A stretch of DNA of 64,000 nt from Axinella damicornis (taxonomy: Eukaryota; Porifera; Demospongiae; Axinellida; Axinellidae): positions 6,818,493-6,882,492 of the forward strand of contig OZ007515.1 of NCBI GenBank assembly GCA_963931865.1, written 5' to 3'. Under the pieces are notes generated by a model that made no database searches, was not told where the DNA came from, and saw only the letters and a program-made list of their open reading frames with translations. Positions 24,882 to 35,094 of the stretch are shown in pieces. How positions within the stretch are numbered: position 1 is the stretch's first letter; the number at the start of each line of letters is the position of its first letter. The position numbers and the translations under genes were made by a program.

Positions 24882-27800
24882 AACTCCTGCATACAGAGTG
24901 TGACAGTAGTGACTACATAATAATAGGTTAGACACTGAGACCAAGGGATCTATGCGATTTAGAAACCCCGAGGGACCTGGGCTGTAGCATCCCGAGCGCA
25001 GCGAGGGCACTACTAAGGGCCCGAGGGTTTCTAAATCACGTAGATCCCATTGGTCTCAGTGTCTAAAGTATAGCAACGGTAACTACGATAGCGCTTCAGT
25101 TGTCAACAAATAACCTACGAGTCGGAGGTCCTTTTCGAAGAAATAACAGACTGGCTATGAGTACGACAAGGCCGCTGACATACGAGGCGCTCGAGTGAAA
25201 TGCGCGAGCAGTCACATGACTCCGCCCCTCAACATGGCTCCACCCCACCAGTGACCGCCCACTTATATACATGTAGCTCCTCCTTCAAGCGCTCATGGTT
25301 TGATGTAGCCATTGTACTTCCAACAAAAACGTACACAGAGACTGAGCACACAGAATCAATACGTATGTGCACTTCCTGTAATTCTAAAGCAGTTGAATAA
25401 TACAGTAGCCTGTTAGTTGCCATGGATTTCAAGTTGACAGTAAACAATAACTTTGTACAAGTACAGTACCCTGTGGGCTCAATAGTGAAACCCTGTACAA
25501 GGTTTCACTATGGGATTTAGATACCTCGCAGTGAGCAATCTGATTGGTGGAATTTGTACAACTATACTCTCTAATGTGACTTGTGTGACAGTAGTGATCA
25601 TGACTACCATGACTTGTGTGACAGTAGTGACTACTGTGACTAGTGTGACAGTAGTGACTACCATATGACTTGTGTGACAGTAGTGACTACCGTGACTTGT
25701 GTGACAGTAGTGACTACCATGACTTGTGTGACAGTAGTGACTACCGTGACTAGTGTGACAGTAGTGACTACCGTGACTAGTGTGACAGTAGTTACATGTA
25801 GTACCGTAACTAGTAGTGGCAACCGTGACTAGTGTGGGAGTTACATGTGACTTGTGTGGCAGTTGTGTGACAGTGGTGACTAGTGTGTCAGTATTGTGAC
25901 TACAGTGACCAGACCTTGTTTTCATACCTTGCTTGTAAACTTGCAGATAAGGAGCAAAAAGTCAGGTGCAAAAGCAGTTTGCCAAAGCACCCTAGCCTAC
26001 AAACAGCTGAAGCAGTACTTATAGCTATGTAGGTTTGAGTAGCTTGAGCTACAAAGCTAATTACTACGTAGGTACCAAAGTGGCCTTGCTCTTCTCTCTT
26101 GCTATCAGGGAAGCTTATGGGCTATGAAGGCACAGAATAACCTAGCAGATTGATTGAATTTATTTCTTCAATGAGGATGGGTTGGGTATATAGCAGAAAA
26201 TTAGCTATAGTATAGCTATAGACCCGCTGCAGCTGACGTCATCAATTCGAGAATACGGAAATGAGCACCAATATGGCACCAATTCAAAGAAATTTGAATT
26301 AAAAGGCAGCTGCTGCTGCCAGACGTTTGGAGCCAAAGTAATTACTGCATGCACAGGCTAGGGATGAGGCTATTGTGCTTTTCTTTTGACCAGTTATATG
26401 CTATTCCCCAATGCTCCAGATTATGTCCGATTATGCTCTTGCTATATCCCGATTATTCTCCAATTATGCTCTTGATATAGCTCACTTGAGACCCAAAGCA
26501 TTGCTTCTGTATGCCAGCGGGAGGCGCATAAATCTTCAGTCTGAAGGGTGTGGAGACTTCAGTTGGTCTAGTATTGAAAGTACAGACCGCGCAGAGTTAG
26601 AACCAGAACTAGACCACTAGAATCTAGACTATACTTTCGCTAGCAGCTTCACTGCTGGAAGCCATCCAGTGACACGTGGTAGAACTCGAACCCCAATTAT
26701 GCCTGTATTTCCCAATTATTCTCCGTTTATTCCAGCATTATGCCAACTCCGTGAACCTACCTATTATGCCAGAAACTGTGCCGGCATAATAGCCTCATCC
26801 CTAGCACAGGCCCTCTTAATCTCGATCTCCTGCACAGACCTGTACATGTCTGAACAGTTCTGTTTAGCGTCGGGTACTGTTCTATAGTCTTTACAGGCCC
26901 TCTCCTGCACAGACCTGTACAGTCTGTACAGGTCTGTTATGCACCTGTTACAGGTGCTAACACCTGTAGCTAACAGTATGTAACAGGACTCCTGGTACAG
27001 GTCTGCGAAAATTGACAGGCTCTGTACAGGTATATTCTATGCAATGTTCAGGTCTGGAGCAGGTACTGACACCGGATTTTGTCTGTAACTCGACTGACAC
27101 AGGACTGTATGGGTAGTATGACAGTATACCGTATAGCGCCAAATTTTCGAGGGACAAAATTTTCGTGGATTGGCCTTTTACAAAATTTCGCTGAAATAAT
27201 TTTCGCGGATTGTGGATTCTGGTTAGCCACGTCCAGTCTGATGTGGCCGGCGCCACACGCAATTATATAGTGCGGCCGACGCGCACACTCGATCGTTCGT
27301 AGTTGCTGTGACATGGTAACACTCGATCTCACCACTGCCACAACGAAGGAATCCTTGCTCGTCCCAGGCTCTCTCGTTCAAGGCAACTGTTCACCGATAC
27401 GCGATATAGCTGCATCCCGATATCCCAGCTGTCTTGGTACACGTGGTACATGCTACCCCCGAACCGTCGTCTCTCAGGCTCTCAGCGCGCAAAATGCTGA
27501 ACGTTTCGGTTGCCTAAGATCTCACGGACACGTCGTTCATGTGCCAAAGAAGATATCGAGTATGTGCTCCATGTTTGCATGGCGGTACAATTCACTGTTG
27601 AGGGATAGCCTCTGGGCGCTACTAGTAAAATTCGCGAACTTAATTTTCGCGGTCCGAGACCAATCCGCGAAAACCGCGAAAATTATGTGCCTCGAAAATT
27701 TGGCGCTATACGGTAGCGACTACCGTGACTAAAATGTGAGAGTAGTGATTACCATGACTAGACTACCATGGCTAGTGTGACAGTGGTGACTACCGTAGCT

Positions 27801-30800
27801 ATATAATGTGACAGTAGTGGCTACCATGACTAATGTGACAGTGGTGACAGTCAGACTAGTGTGACAGTAGTTAGTACCGTAACTAGTGTGGCAGTAGTGG
27901 CAACCGTGACTATAGTGTGGGAGTTGTGACTAGTGTGAAGTAGTGACTTGTGTGACAGTGGCGACTAGTGTGGCAGTAGTGACTACAGTGACCTGTGTGA
28001 CAGTATACTGACTACCATAACTTGTGTGATAGTACATGCATGTAGTCACTACTGTGACTGGTGTGACAGTAGTGACTAACGTACGTGACTTGTGTGACAG
28101 TAGTGACTACCATGACTAGTGTGCTGTTGTATATAAATGAAGGTTAAAATGAGTAAAAGCAACAACACAACGGCACCAACAACAATGAAAACAGCAACAA
28201 CAAAAAAAAAGTTATAAGGCTTCCATTTGTGTCCTAATTGGCACCTTGTGGTTAGTGCTGGCATCTAGGTCTCAAGCTGGACCTCAGCCCGGATGAGGTC
28301 CAAGGGGTGGTCTGTCAGGTTGAAGTCCCTAGTTGGGGCAAGGAAGGCGGATCTGGGACCTCCGAGATATGCGACGGCTGAGTCAATCAAACTGAAGGCG
28401 ATCTTACAAATGTACATCTAAGGGTGCTGCTGCATGGTTGGTCGTGTTTCTCGGATATGAGACCTGCAAGTCTCTTGAAAGCAACTGTGGCAGACGGACC
28501 CCAACCTAGCCTAGTTCCCATGGCTCCTCCCCAGCTTTTGTCGCATACTGTGCAAAAAACGGAGAGAGAGCCTGGAAGATCTCATCACGTGCACAATGAC
28601 GTAGTATGTGTGGTTTTATACGTGGTTTTGGTAATCGAATTATTGCCCATGCATTCGTTAACCATTCAATCATGCTGGAGGCTATAGTTGACTGTCTCAA
28701 TGCTGACACCGCTCAGCATGACAGCAAGGAGTCCTTCAAAGGCCACAACAACCAACTGTGAGTCCTGACAGCAACTTTTGCAATATGAACACAGCTTAAA
28801 ATTGACCAGCAAGCAAACCTGTTGGCTGGCTATGCCTAGCTGGCGTGGCCTGGCATCCGCTCCCGGTATTTCACGTGGACGCCGAGGTACGCTAGGTACG
28901 GCATGGGTCCACTTGGTATACAGATTCTACACATGACCTGTGTACTACATGTACTCGGGGAAAACTATAGACCAGCTAGCAAGTGTGACTAGCAATAGCC
29001 TGAGCGTTCGCTTGTGATTTTTCACTTGAATACACCATGTACCTCTGTGTACCTCTCTACCTACCCCTGTTCATATTATATAACTGGTTTTCAGGTGTTG
29101 TGGTCTTCCAAGGACTTCGCGCTGTCATAGTGAGCGGCATCCAGCAAGATCCAAAATGGCATGGGTGGGCACTAATTCGATTACCATAACCATGCATAAA
29201 ACCACACAAAGCACGCCATCGTGCATGTGATGAGATCTTCTAGGCTTTCTCCCCATTGTTTGCACCGTATGTGGCAAAAAGCTGGGGTGGAGCCTAGGAT
29301 CGAGGCTACCCCAGCCTCCTCTTGTGGACAGCACCAGGGGGAGTAATGGTACCATGCTCCACCTCAAGGATATGCTGTTCGTAAGCTCTCCTCTTTTCGC
29401 GTTCGTGTCTTCTGTAGCAAGCGTTGTACAATTCGATGATGCGTGAGAATTGAAGATTCTGACGTCAAAGAAGGTTGACCGTTTGCATTTGTCCCAAAAA
29501 TTTTGGGCCTTGACATCAAGTCTTGCACCTTCCTCAGTATTGGTGCTTCTGTGGGGGAAACTTTCTCGAATCAGCAGCTTGAGAGTTGGTTCAACACACA
29601 CGTTCGGGCATACCTCCATGAGAAGTTGTGCTGTGATATTTCGGACAGCATTGTGTCGGATGGATGGCATGGCAGAAATTGGTGCCGGATGCTTCCTCTA
29701 GTAGTTGCAGGAGAAGGTCTGTGCAGCATGAGGAATGCCCATCTGCTTGTGAGAGCATGAGTAAAGACGGCATATGCCGTCTGAGGTTGGAATTTTGTGA
29801 TCTTGAATAGACGTTTGATCTCAGACACCCAGCAGCTGATCTTTTCCCAGATCAACTCTTCTACGAAGGACTTTGACCCTAACGGGGCACCGAGGTGTCT
29901 ATGTCCTTGGATGGTGATGTTGACGCCGCAGAGCCCCTGAAGTGCTCTTCTGCTGCGTGCAAGATGCTCAGGCTTGACAACCAGCCATGTCTTGCACTGG
30001 GTGGGGTTGTATCCAAAATGTGGGCCACGTGATACCAAACTGTCCCACCATACACACAGGTCTGATGTTCTGCCACCTGCGGACACATCATCAGTGTACC
30101 AAGCCTGTGTCACATCACCCTGCAGCTTGTGGATAAGGGGTAGGGTGCCTATATGGTATACATCGCCATGGCCAGTGGATCGCCTTGCATTGCGCCCTCT
30201 TGAGAATGGATGACTGTGGTCCCCATCGATACAGAAAGCATGGAATGGGTCCGGTACATGTTAGTGAGCATCAGAGCAAGGACGGGACAGTGGATGCGGA
30301 TGTTTCTTAGGGCTGCTTCCCTGTTGAGTGAGTTAAACGCATTTGAGGCGTCAAGCATGAGCATCGCTTGGACACCATCATCTTTAAATAGGTTTGTCAT
30401 TGTGTGGATCCCAGCTTTACATCCTGCTTCCTCGCCCGCACAAAGCTGTAGACTACCAACAGCCTTTAGGATGTCATCGTGTGTAACTCTGAGAATGGCC
30501 ATGGAGATGAGGCGCCTCAGTGTCTCACTGACTCCAATTGGTCTGATTCCTGGGCATTTGTCCAGAGCAATTCCTGCTCTTTACATTACATTCTTTTCTT
30601 GCTATTAGATTAAATTCCGAAATAATAGGAATTCCCTTGCCGAAATTAGAGACAATATTTCCCGTTTGCGTGAAGGGGTGCCGAATAATGCCAAATTTTT
30701 AGAAGATGTACGGTACTCTATATAGCTCTGGCTCTATATGTATGTACACATGATATAGCCTCATTCCCAAGCCATTTCCACCAAGTATTGCAGTATGCAA

Positions 30801-31625
30801 AATACAGAGGGGCGAGGCCTGGGAGTTCTGAACTCCAGTCTTATCTGCAAAATTTGTGGAGTTGTCCCCACGTGTACATATTTCAGTTAATCTCATAGAG
30901 GTCTTCGTATCCAGGCTATTTTTCTTGACGAAGGCTGACACATTGTCAGTATTGGTGGATAGTTTGTCCCCTCACTCGATAAGGGTTGCACTTCACTCCA
31001 GTTTGGTGCATCCACACAATACACCTGCATACATGGTTACTAACCATCTCTGCATTCTCTGTGTAGCAGCACTCTAGAACACAGTTTGCTGACTTGGTTG
31101 TGTCGTGACCACACCGCATGTGTCCTGCATACTTCTGTCTGCACCACTGGTCATTCTGTTACCTGGTGTGCGTCATGTGACCTGCAATACTTGGTTGTAG
31201 TATGTGCATAGCCTACACGCCATGGAAACTGAGCCCGAGAGCCCAATAGAGCTCAATCCTTCCATGTACAAAATAGAGCAAATGTGTATACAAAGTATGT
31301 ACTAACTACTAAGCAACCTTCTCTCTCGAATTTTTCTTTTTTACAGGGTATTGGCATGGGATTGCTTGCCCTCGCAACAATGGCAAGGATATGGAATGAC
31401 ACAGATGAGCAGATCTATGACCGTTCTTACCGCCTGCGCTACAACAAGGGCCAGGTACGGATGGACAAGTTCACCTATGGCAGTGCGTTGGCTGGTGGAC
31501 TGGTGGGGATGGCTGCTACGCCCAGCTGGAGTGTGACCGGAGGGATCCAAGGAGCAAGTGTAGGAATAGGGCTGGCTGTGTTTGCTCATGCAATGACCAG
31601 TCACAAAGAGAAGAAGGAGAAGTAG
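19479..31625 (+). CDS. DUF1757-type small membrane protein, two exons
   Basis: Exon 1 19479-19727 (83 codons, donor GTG|GTGAGT) and exon 2 31347-31625 (92 codons plus TAG, acceptor TTTTTTACAG) join in phase 0 to a 175-residue protein. It reads HPTLELYRHTMLRGANVGSL, a first hydrophobic segment at about 44-63, then EQIYDRSYRLRYNKGQVRMD followed by Gly/Ala-rich membrane segments and a Lys-rich end (SHKEKKEK). The LYR.t..ga..G and YDRAYRLRYNKGQVR signatures match the eukaryotic family Pfam calls DUF1757, with no established function; TIM17-like hairpins are a possible resemblance. The 11.6 kb intron is almost entirely repeats and decayed transposons. No disruption is seen. Confidence 0.85.
19935..20155. 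mobile_element. Small foldback element
   Basis: GTACTTAGAGCTGCGACC and GGTCGCAGCTCAAAGTACC form inverted ends. Internally GGTCACAG and GATTGTGACC recur. Located in the DUF1757 intron. Confidence 0.6.
20162..20545. repeat. Minisatellite, about 60-bp unit
   Basis: About six copies of a unit containing CCAGAGGACAGACTAC, GGACAGACAAGCCTTCCCCT and CCCCTCTCGGA. The 139-codon frame across it is a repeat artefact. Confidence 0.85.
20546..21440. other. Intronic stretch, nothing recognised
   Basis: Unique-looking DUF1757 intron DNA with no exon. 21340-21430 (GTGAGGCTGGAGTTTTGAA, GCCATTGCAAGTACGTGACC) is shared with the repeat at 48700-48790. Confidence 0.4.
21444..22840. mobile_element. Long, degraded TAGCCTCG-family element with nested insertion
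   Basis: TAGCCTCATTCCCAGGCCCC at the left and GGGCCTATGAACGAGGCTA at the right enclose interior shared with 17430-17540 (GTTCTGAGCCCCAGT; CACGTGAGGAA). A 71-codon frame at 21729-21944 has a CxC..HxxxH pattern (CSCGADLSSLSVYHVRKHL). I cannot assign it. The element is split by 22062-22681. Confidence 0.5.
22062..22681. mobile_element. CAGTGGCGGATCTAG element with 5-bp TSD (CGCTC)
   Basis: 15-bp perfect ends CAGTGGCGGATCTAG and CTAGATCCGCCACTG. CGCTC at 22057-22061 and 22682-22686. Removing it rejoins the host repeat. Contains three direct copies of CAGACGCAAAGAAGATTGAC (22250-22345). No transposase. Confidence 0.8.
22999..23558. mobile_element. 560-bp CAAGAGC foldback transposon with 7-bp TSD
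   Basis: Ends CAAGAGCACATGATGACATC and GATGTCATCATGCGCTCTTG. The inverted arms also share CATTGTTTTTTCACGGCGG, GGAGGAAGAGCGTGTGAC and GTACTAAAAATAG. TTTGTTG at 22992-22998 and 23559-23565. The 85-codon frame inside shows no known domain. A 57-bp sibling is at 34401-34457. Confidence 0.88.
23690..23920. mobile_element. CTAGAGGCAAAA foldback MITE
   Basis: Arms share TTATTCCACC, AACAAGGAGAAATGCCATT and CCTCAGTCCCATC. They have diverged compared with the copy at 43403-43661. Confidence 0.7.
24780..24900. repeat. TG-rich DNA with G34 tract
   Basis: GTGTGTATATGTGTATTGTG followed by uninterrupted G at 24845-24878. Confidence 0.9.
24925..25575 (-). repeat. Dispersed repeat, copy 2 (inverted relative to 5690-6515)
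   Basis: Reads as the reverse complement of 5690-6515, from GGTTAGACACTGAGACCAAG to GTACAACTATACTCTC. It lacks the internal duplication of copy 1. The minisatellite starts exactly at its far edge. Confidence 0.7.
25576..25916. repeat. 27-bp minisatellite, first block
   Basis: Unit TGTGTGACAGTAGTGACTAC plus CGTGACT, about 12 copies. The same array continues at 27716-28125; the 1.8 kb between looks inserted. Confidence 0.9.
25917..27126. other. Non-repeat stretch between minisatellite blocks
   Basis: Short repeats of ACAGACCTGTACAGTCTGTA-like words at 26800-27070 and of CCGATTATGCTC / CCCAATTATTCTCC at 26410-26720. No exon seen. Confidence 0.45.
27127..27715. mobile_element. TACCGTATAGCGCC foldback transposon
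   Basis: TACCGTATAGCGCCAAATTT with its complement ending at 27715. Several internal copies of AAAATTTTCGYGG-like words near both ends. TA flanks fit a TA duplication. Lies at the edge of the 27-bp minisatellite. No transposase. Confidence 0.8.
27716..28125. repeat. 27-bp minisatellite, second block
   Basis: Continuation of the 25576-25916 array, more degenerate (variants TGTGGCAGTAGTGGCAACC). Confidence 0.9.
28265..30585 (-). mobile_element. Decayed reverse-transcriptase retroelement, interrupted by a foldback element
   Basis: Reading on the minus strand from about 30585: NPG-like start (DKCPGIRPIGVSETLRRLIS), LQLCAGEEAGC, motif A LDASNAFNSLNR, GAMQGDPLAMAMY (motif B) and the catalytic YTDD in AWYTDDVSAGG. 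Then KTWLVVKPEHL, GHRHLGAPLGSKSFVEE, a C-terminal block FFDVRIFNSHA and PLVLSTRGGWG. The frame is then broken by the element 28507-29308 and resumes at 28506 as PSATVAFKRLAGLISEKH, ending in VQLET and a TAG at 28265-28267. This RT type is common in cnidarian and sponge genomes; I do not fix its superfamily. Frame changes near 30130, 29600 and 28360 make it inactive. Confidence 0.82.
28507..29308. mobile_element. 802-bp foldback member of the TAGCCTCG family
   Basis: Inserted in the RT gene above. Target copies CCCCAACC (28499-28506) and CCCCAGCC (29309-29316) differ by one base, and deleting the insert restores the RT frame GGWGPSATVAFKRL. About 150-bp inverted arms (CCTCCCCAGCTTTT; AAGATCTCATCAC; GTGTGGTTTTAT) flank a 500-bp unique centre. 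Confidence 0.8.
30586..31346. other. End of the DUF1757 intron
   Basis: A one-sided TAGCCTCATTCCCAAGCC fragment at 30756-30825, then unique sequence to the acceptor at 31346. No exon seen. Confidence 0.5.
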
Positions 31626-31816
31626 TTGCTGTCTAATGTCACTGTTACTTACCTCTGACTTTTAATTTGATCAGTTGACCTGGCCTTATGTACATGTCCA
31701 CTCTCTGTGTGCGCTGCGCGCGCATTGATTTATTTATGTCCGCACGCACACACATGTTGTAAACATGTTGTGACGGCTCTGCCCGCATGCCACAGTCAGT
31801 TAGCCTCGTACCATGT

Positions 31817-32243
31817 ACCAAGGGACTCACTTCTTTCACTCGATCTGAAGTACGGAAGTAATTAGAAGTAATTATAGTCATGTGACTTCCTGCCTTGAAC
31901 TTATGATAAATTTCGCAGAGAAGACCAAACAGTGCTAGCTGAACTATTTATCTTGAGTAGCTACAGTTAACAATTGTGTTCGGTCAGCTGCAGGCATCAG
32001 GCTAGGATGTCCTGATATGAAGAATGACGATGACTGGAGGAAGGCATTGATCACGGTCCTGGCTACATCCTCTGCACAGAGATTGATCATGCAAGCTTTG
32101 GAGAGAGAGAATAATCCACAGAAAAAATTCTGGGACCAGCTGGGATGCGAACCCAAGACCTTCTAAGTATGAGAACTTGGAACAGAAGCACAAGAATTGA
32201 GCCCTTAGGAACTCCCTTGTCTCCATATCCCATCTTGGCATGC
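31817..32243 (-). repeat. Inverted copy of the region upstream of TEFM
   Basis: Reads as the reverse complement of about 41735-42061: CACTCGATSTGAAGTA, AATTAGAAGTAATTATAGTC, CTTCCTGCCTTGAACTTA, TCAGCTGCAGGCATCAGGCT and GGAACAGAAGCACAAGAATT all match. It starts about 190 bp after the DUF1757 stop codon. Together the two copies bracket the 8.4 kb transposon. Confidence 0.75.
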
Positions 32244-32627
32244 TGCATGTCTTACAGGAGCATTCGTTCCTTGTACATGTATATAAATTGAAGTCTACCT
32301 CAGAATCTGATATGAATAACTTGTCATTCTCTCAGTTTAATATTGGTGTGTTTGAGCTGGACCAGTTTGCACACCCATGCTGGAATAGTACAAATTCACA
32401 CTAAAATTCTGAGATCAATATTTTTCTGTTTGTAGATGTACATTCTCATCATAGCAATACTATTACTGTTCAGAAAGTGCCCAATTCTGGACCAGGTGTC
32501 TGAATGCTTCCAAGTAAGACCACCTAATACTGCTCTTGGGGTTGGGGGGGTTCCGAAATATTTGGTGCACCTCCTGTGTATAGGGAGATCCCAGCTATGG
32601 GTTGCTCCACATGGAACTACTCCAGCC

Positions 32628-32721
32628 TAGCCTCGTTCCCAGTCCCACGCCCAGCTTTTCGTCGCTTGCAGTACGTACTGCAAGCGATGAAAATCTGGGC
32701 GATGGCCCGGGAACGAGGCTA
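32628..32721. mobile_element. 94-bp palindromic MITE with 9-bp TSD
   Basis: TAGCCTCGTTCCCAGTCCC to the mirrored GGGAACGAGGCTA. ACTCCAGCC at 32619-32627 and 32722-32730, identical. Confidence 0.9.
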
Positions 32722-32859
32722 ACTCCAGCCATCATTTCATTTGGTTCTGTCAACTGCTTCTCAGTACCCTTGCAGTGCTCAACTTCTCCATTAGGCAACT
32801 CAGCAATGATCGAGCTCTTCATTCAACATGTCTGTATGGCCCGTTCGTTCCAAAATTCG

Positions 32860-33150
32860 ATAGCTGCATTTGATGCATTCGATAAATCATTTGATGCATT
32901 CGATAATTCATTTGGTACATTCGATAAATCATTTGGTCCATTCGATAAATCATTTGGTCCATTCGATAAATCATTTGGTACATTCGATAAATCATTTGGT
33001 ACATTCGATAAATCATTTGGTGCATTCGATAAATCATTTGGTACATTCGATAAATCATTTGTTGCATTCGATAAATCATTTGGTACATTCGATAAATCAT
33101 TTGGTGTATTCGATAAATCATTTGGTACATCATTTGGTACATTCGATAAA
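32860..33150 (+). repeat. Left subterminal array, 21-bp unit
   Basis: About 14 copies of ATTCGATAAATCATTTGGTA plus C, tandem and nearly identical. The terminal two or three units are GATGCATTCGATAAATCATT variants. The 199-codon frame across it is a repeat artefact. Confidence 0.95.
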
Positions 33151-33163
33151 TCGTGTTCGATAA

Positions 33164-33200
33164 TAGCCTCGTACCCAGGTCGGGCCTGGGTACGAGGCTA
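33164..33200. mobile_element. 37-bp palindromic MITE with 9-bp TSD
   Basis: TAGCCTCGTACCCAGGTCGG and complement. GTTCGATAA at 33155-33163 and 33201-33209. Inserted in the left end of the 8.4 kb transposon. Confidence 0.9.
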
Positions 33201-33204
33201 GTTC

Positions 33205-33440
33205 GATAACAATTCGATCATGACGTAATCGCAAGAATGAACCCTGACCTAGCGTACCTCGCGATGGAACTCGCCGACCATGCCAACTTCGACCAGCTCC
33301 ACCCGTTGTGAGGAACGGCGTACTATGGGGGCATCACCTTGGGCTTTAGAAGTAAGAGAACCTGGAGAAGATGCTGGAACTTCATCCTGACAACGTTTGC
33401 CACCAGGACTTCCTCCAGGCCATGTACCAAGGACTGAATT
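33205..33440 (+). repeat. Inverted-repeat segment 1 of the 8.4 kb transposon
   Basis: Matches the reverse complement of 35785-35970: GATCATGACGTAATCGC, ATCGCGAGGTMMGGTTC region, ACCAGCTCCACCCGTTGTGA, TAGTACGCCGTTCCTC region and TGGAGAAGAYGCTGGAACTT. The + frame reads DLAYLAMELADHANFDQLHP and later NLEKMLELHPDN, faintly like a death-fold or helical repeat, but frames do not join. Confidence 0.75.
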
Positions 33441-33708
33441 CAAACTACATCACTCCTGTTGAAAACAGGAGTGATGTAGCATGTGTAGGGAGACATGTAC
33501 AGTGATTGTCAGAAAATTGGCTGGCAATTAAGGACTTAGTTTCCAACAGGAGCACATAATGAGGTAGCGTATTTCATTATGCGCTCTGGAAAGTGTATTG
33601 TATCATTGTTATGTAATCACGTATTGGGCATTGCGCTTAGTCTAACAAGCTAGCCCTTCGCTTTCTCCAGCGCGCGATCGCTTTCAGTATGCGCGCGCGG
33701 AGAAGTAA

Positions 33709-34018
33709 GGTCTAGAAACTTTGGACCACTTTACTTGGTACGAAAGAATGCAATTAATCTTACTTCACGTCCGTTTACGTCATAATATTCCAATTAGTGC
33801 AACTGCAGTCAGTCGATTCTGGCCCGCTAACCTCGTTGACTGTTTGTACTTCTGTCTGTTTGGTCGTTGTGCAGGAGAACAGCAATCGCAGGCAACTTCA
33901 GACAGTCCTCAACGCTTGTACCGAGCAATTTGAAAGATCACCACGTGACAGCTGCAATCTGATTGGCTCTACCCGATTTCGAGTAGAGCCCAAGCAAAGT
34001 GGTCCAAAGTTTCTAGAC
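33709..34018. mobile_element. Foldback element inside the 8.4 kb transposon
   Basis: GGTCTAGAAACTTTGGACCA at 33709 mirrors TGGTCCAAAGTTTCTAGACC ending at 34018. The centre is unique. No clear target duplication. Confidence 0.75.
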
Positions 34019-34400
34019 CCTCTTTTTCCCCGTGCGGTCACGTGAGTCGATCCGTGCTGGGGAAAATTCGAGGGGCTAGCCTGCTAGACTAGCATTGCGC
34101 TGTAGCTGACTCCATTGTTTATTGTTGCCTATTGTACTATTGTAATAATTATGCGCTTGAGTTGAATGATCAGTGTTGAGATCATATATAGCTAGCAACT
34201 AACTTCACATTTCTTGGACAAACAATCTGCAATGTATTGTGTATGAAAGTTGAAGTTCTTTTACAGGGTTGTTACATCAGCAGGCTGGTTTGTATGTGTG
34301 CGTATGTTGGTAGGCTACATAGATTCTTTGTCCCAGAAGGGGATGTCGCTTCACCCAGTGTGTGTTATGGTCGGGATGGATACCTTCGTATGAGATGTGT

Positions 34401-34457
34401 CAAGAGCACATGATGACATCTCACGGCAGAAAACAATGATGTCATCATGCGCTCTTG
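34401..34457. mobile_element. 57-bp CAAGAGC element with 7-bp TSD
   Basis: CAAGAGCACATGATGACATC to GATGTCATCATGCGCTCTTG with almost no centre. GATGTGT at 34394-34400 and 34458-34464. Smallest member of the family of 22999-23558. Confidence 0.9.
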
Positions 34458-34464
34458 GATGTGT

Positions 34465-35094
34465 ACAACGTGATTATAACCAAGACATATGCAAGCCTAG
34501 GACACAAGGTTGCCTCTGAGAGAGACATTGGCTAAAGTGTAGTGCCAACAAAACACAAATAGGCAATTCGTTTGAGTCCCTGGCTTGAGTTGCAAATTTG
34601 GTGGAATGAACACGTATGCAATTCACAGTTTTGAGAAGATGCTTCTTTCAAGGTATCGGGCGACATTTCAATGCACTGAAATGGTTGTCCCAGAGAGCCG
34701 ATTTCAAACATTAAAGGAGACTGAAGGTTTCAGTTGAAGGTACAGAGGGGGGTTGTGGAGCCTCTCTCGTGTTCGTAGGGACAATAAGTTCCAGAGAAGT
34801 CATTATGCTGAGATCTTGCCAGGGTGATACTGGTAGTAGTAGGTCTTTGTTGTATGGATGCTGTATGAAACTGTTGTAATCTGGCGCGAGCCCTGCAGCC
34901 ACTATTGTTCTATTGTTCATTGTTGTACTTGCAGCTCTTGAGTTTTTCATGAGATTTACCTGACTGCGACAGTGCTGATGATCAATACAAAGTGTTGCAA
35001 GAGGAGAGTCAGAGGCTCTCCATGAATGGATATCTCTATACAGCTGTGCAGTTAAGGTTACGATGAACAGTTAGGAGGCAGCTGTCAGTTTGTT
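34465..35094. other. Interior of the 8.4 kb transposon, unassigned
   Basis: A minus-strand frame at 34711-34950 (IVAAGLAPDYNSFIQHPYN) looks protein-like in composition but I recognise no family. No transposase motif is visible on either strand. Confidence 0.35.

Noticed and set aside
32602..33201. 199-codon open frame (FDKSFGTFDKSFG repeats) as a gene
   Set aside because: It lies over the 21-bp subterminal array. A 21-bp period keeps every frame open, and both strands and several frames are equally open.
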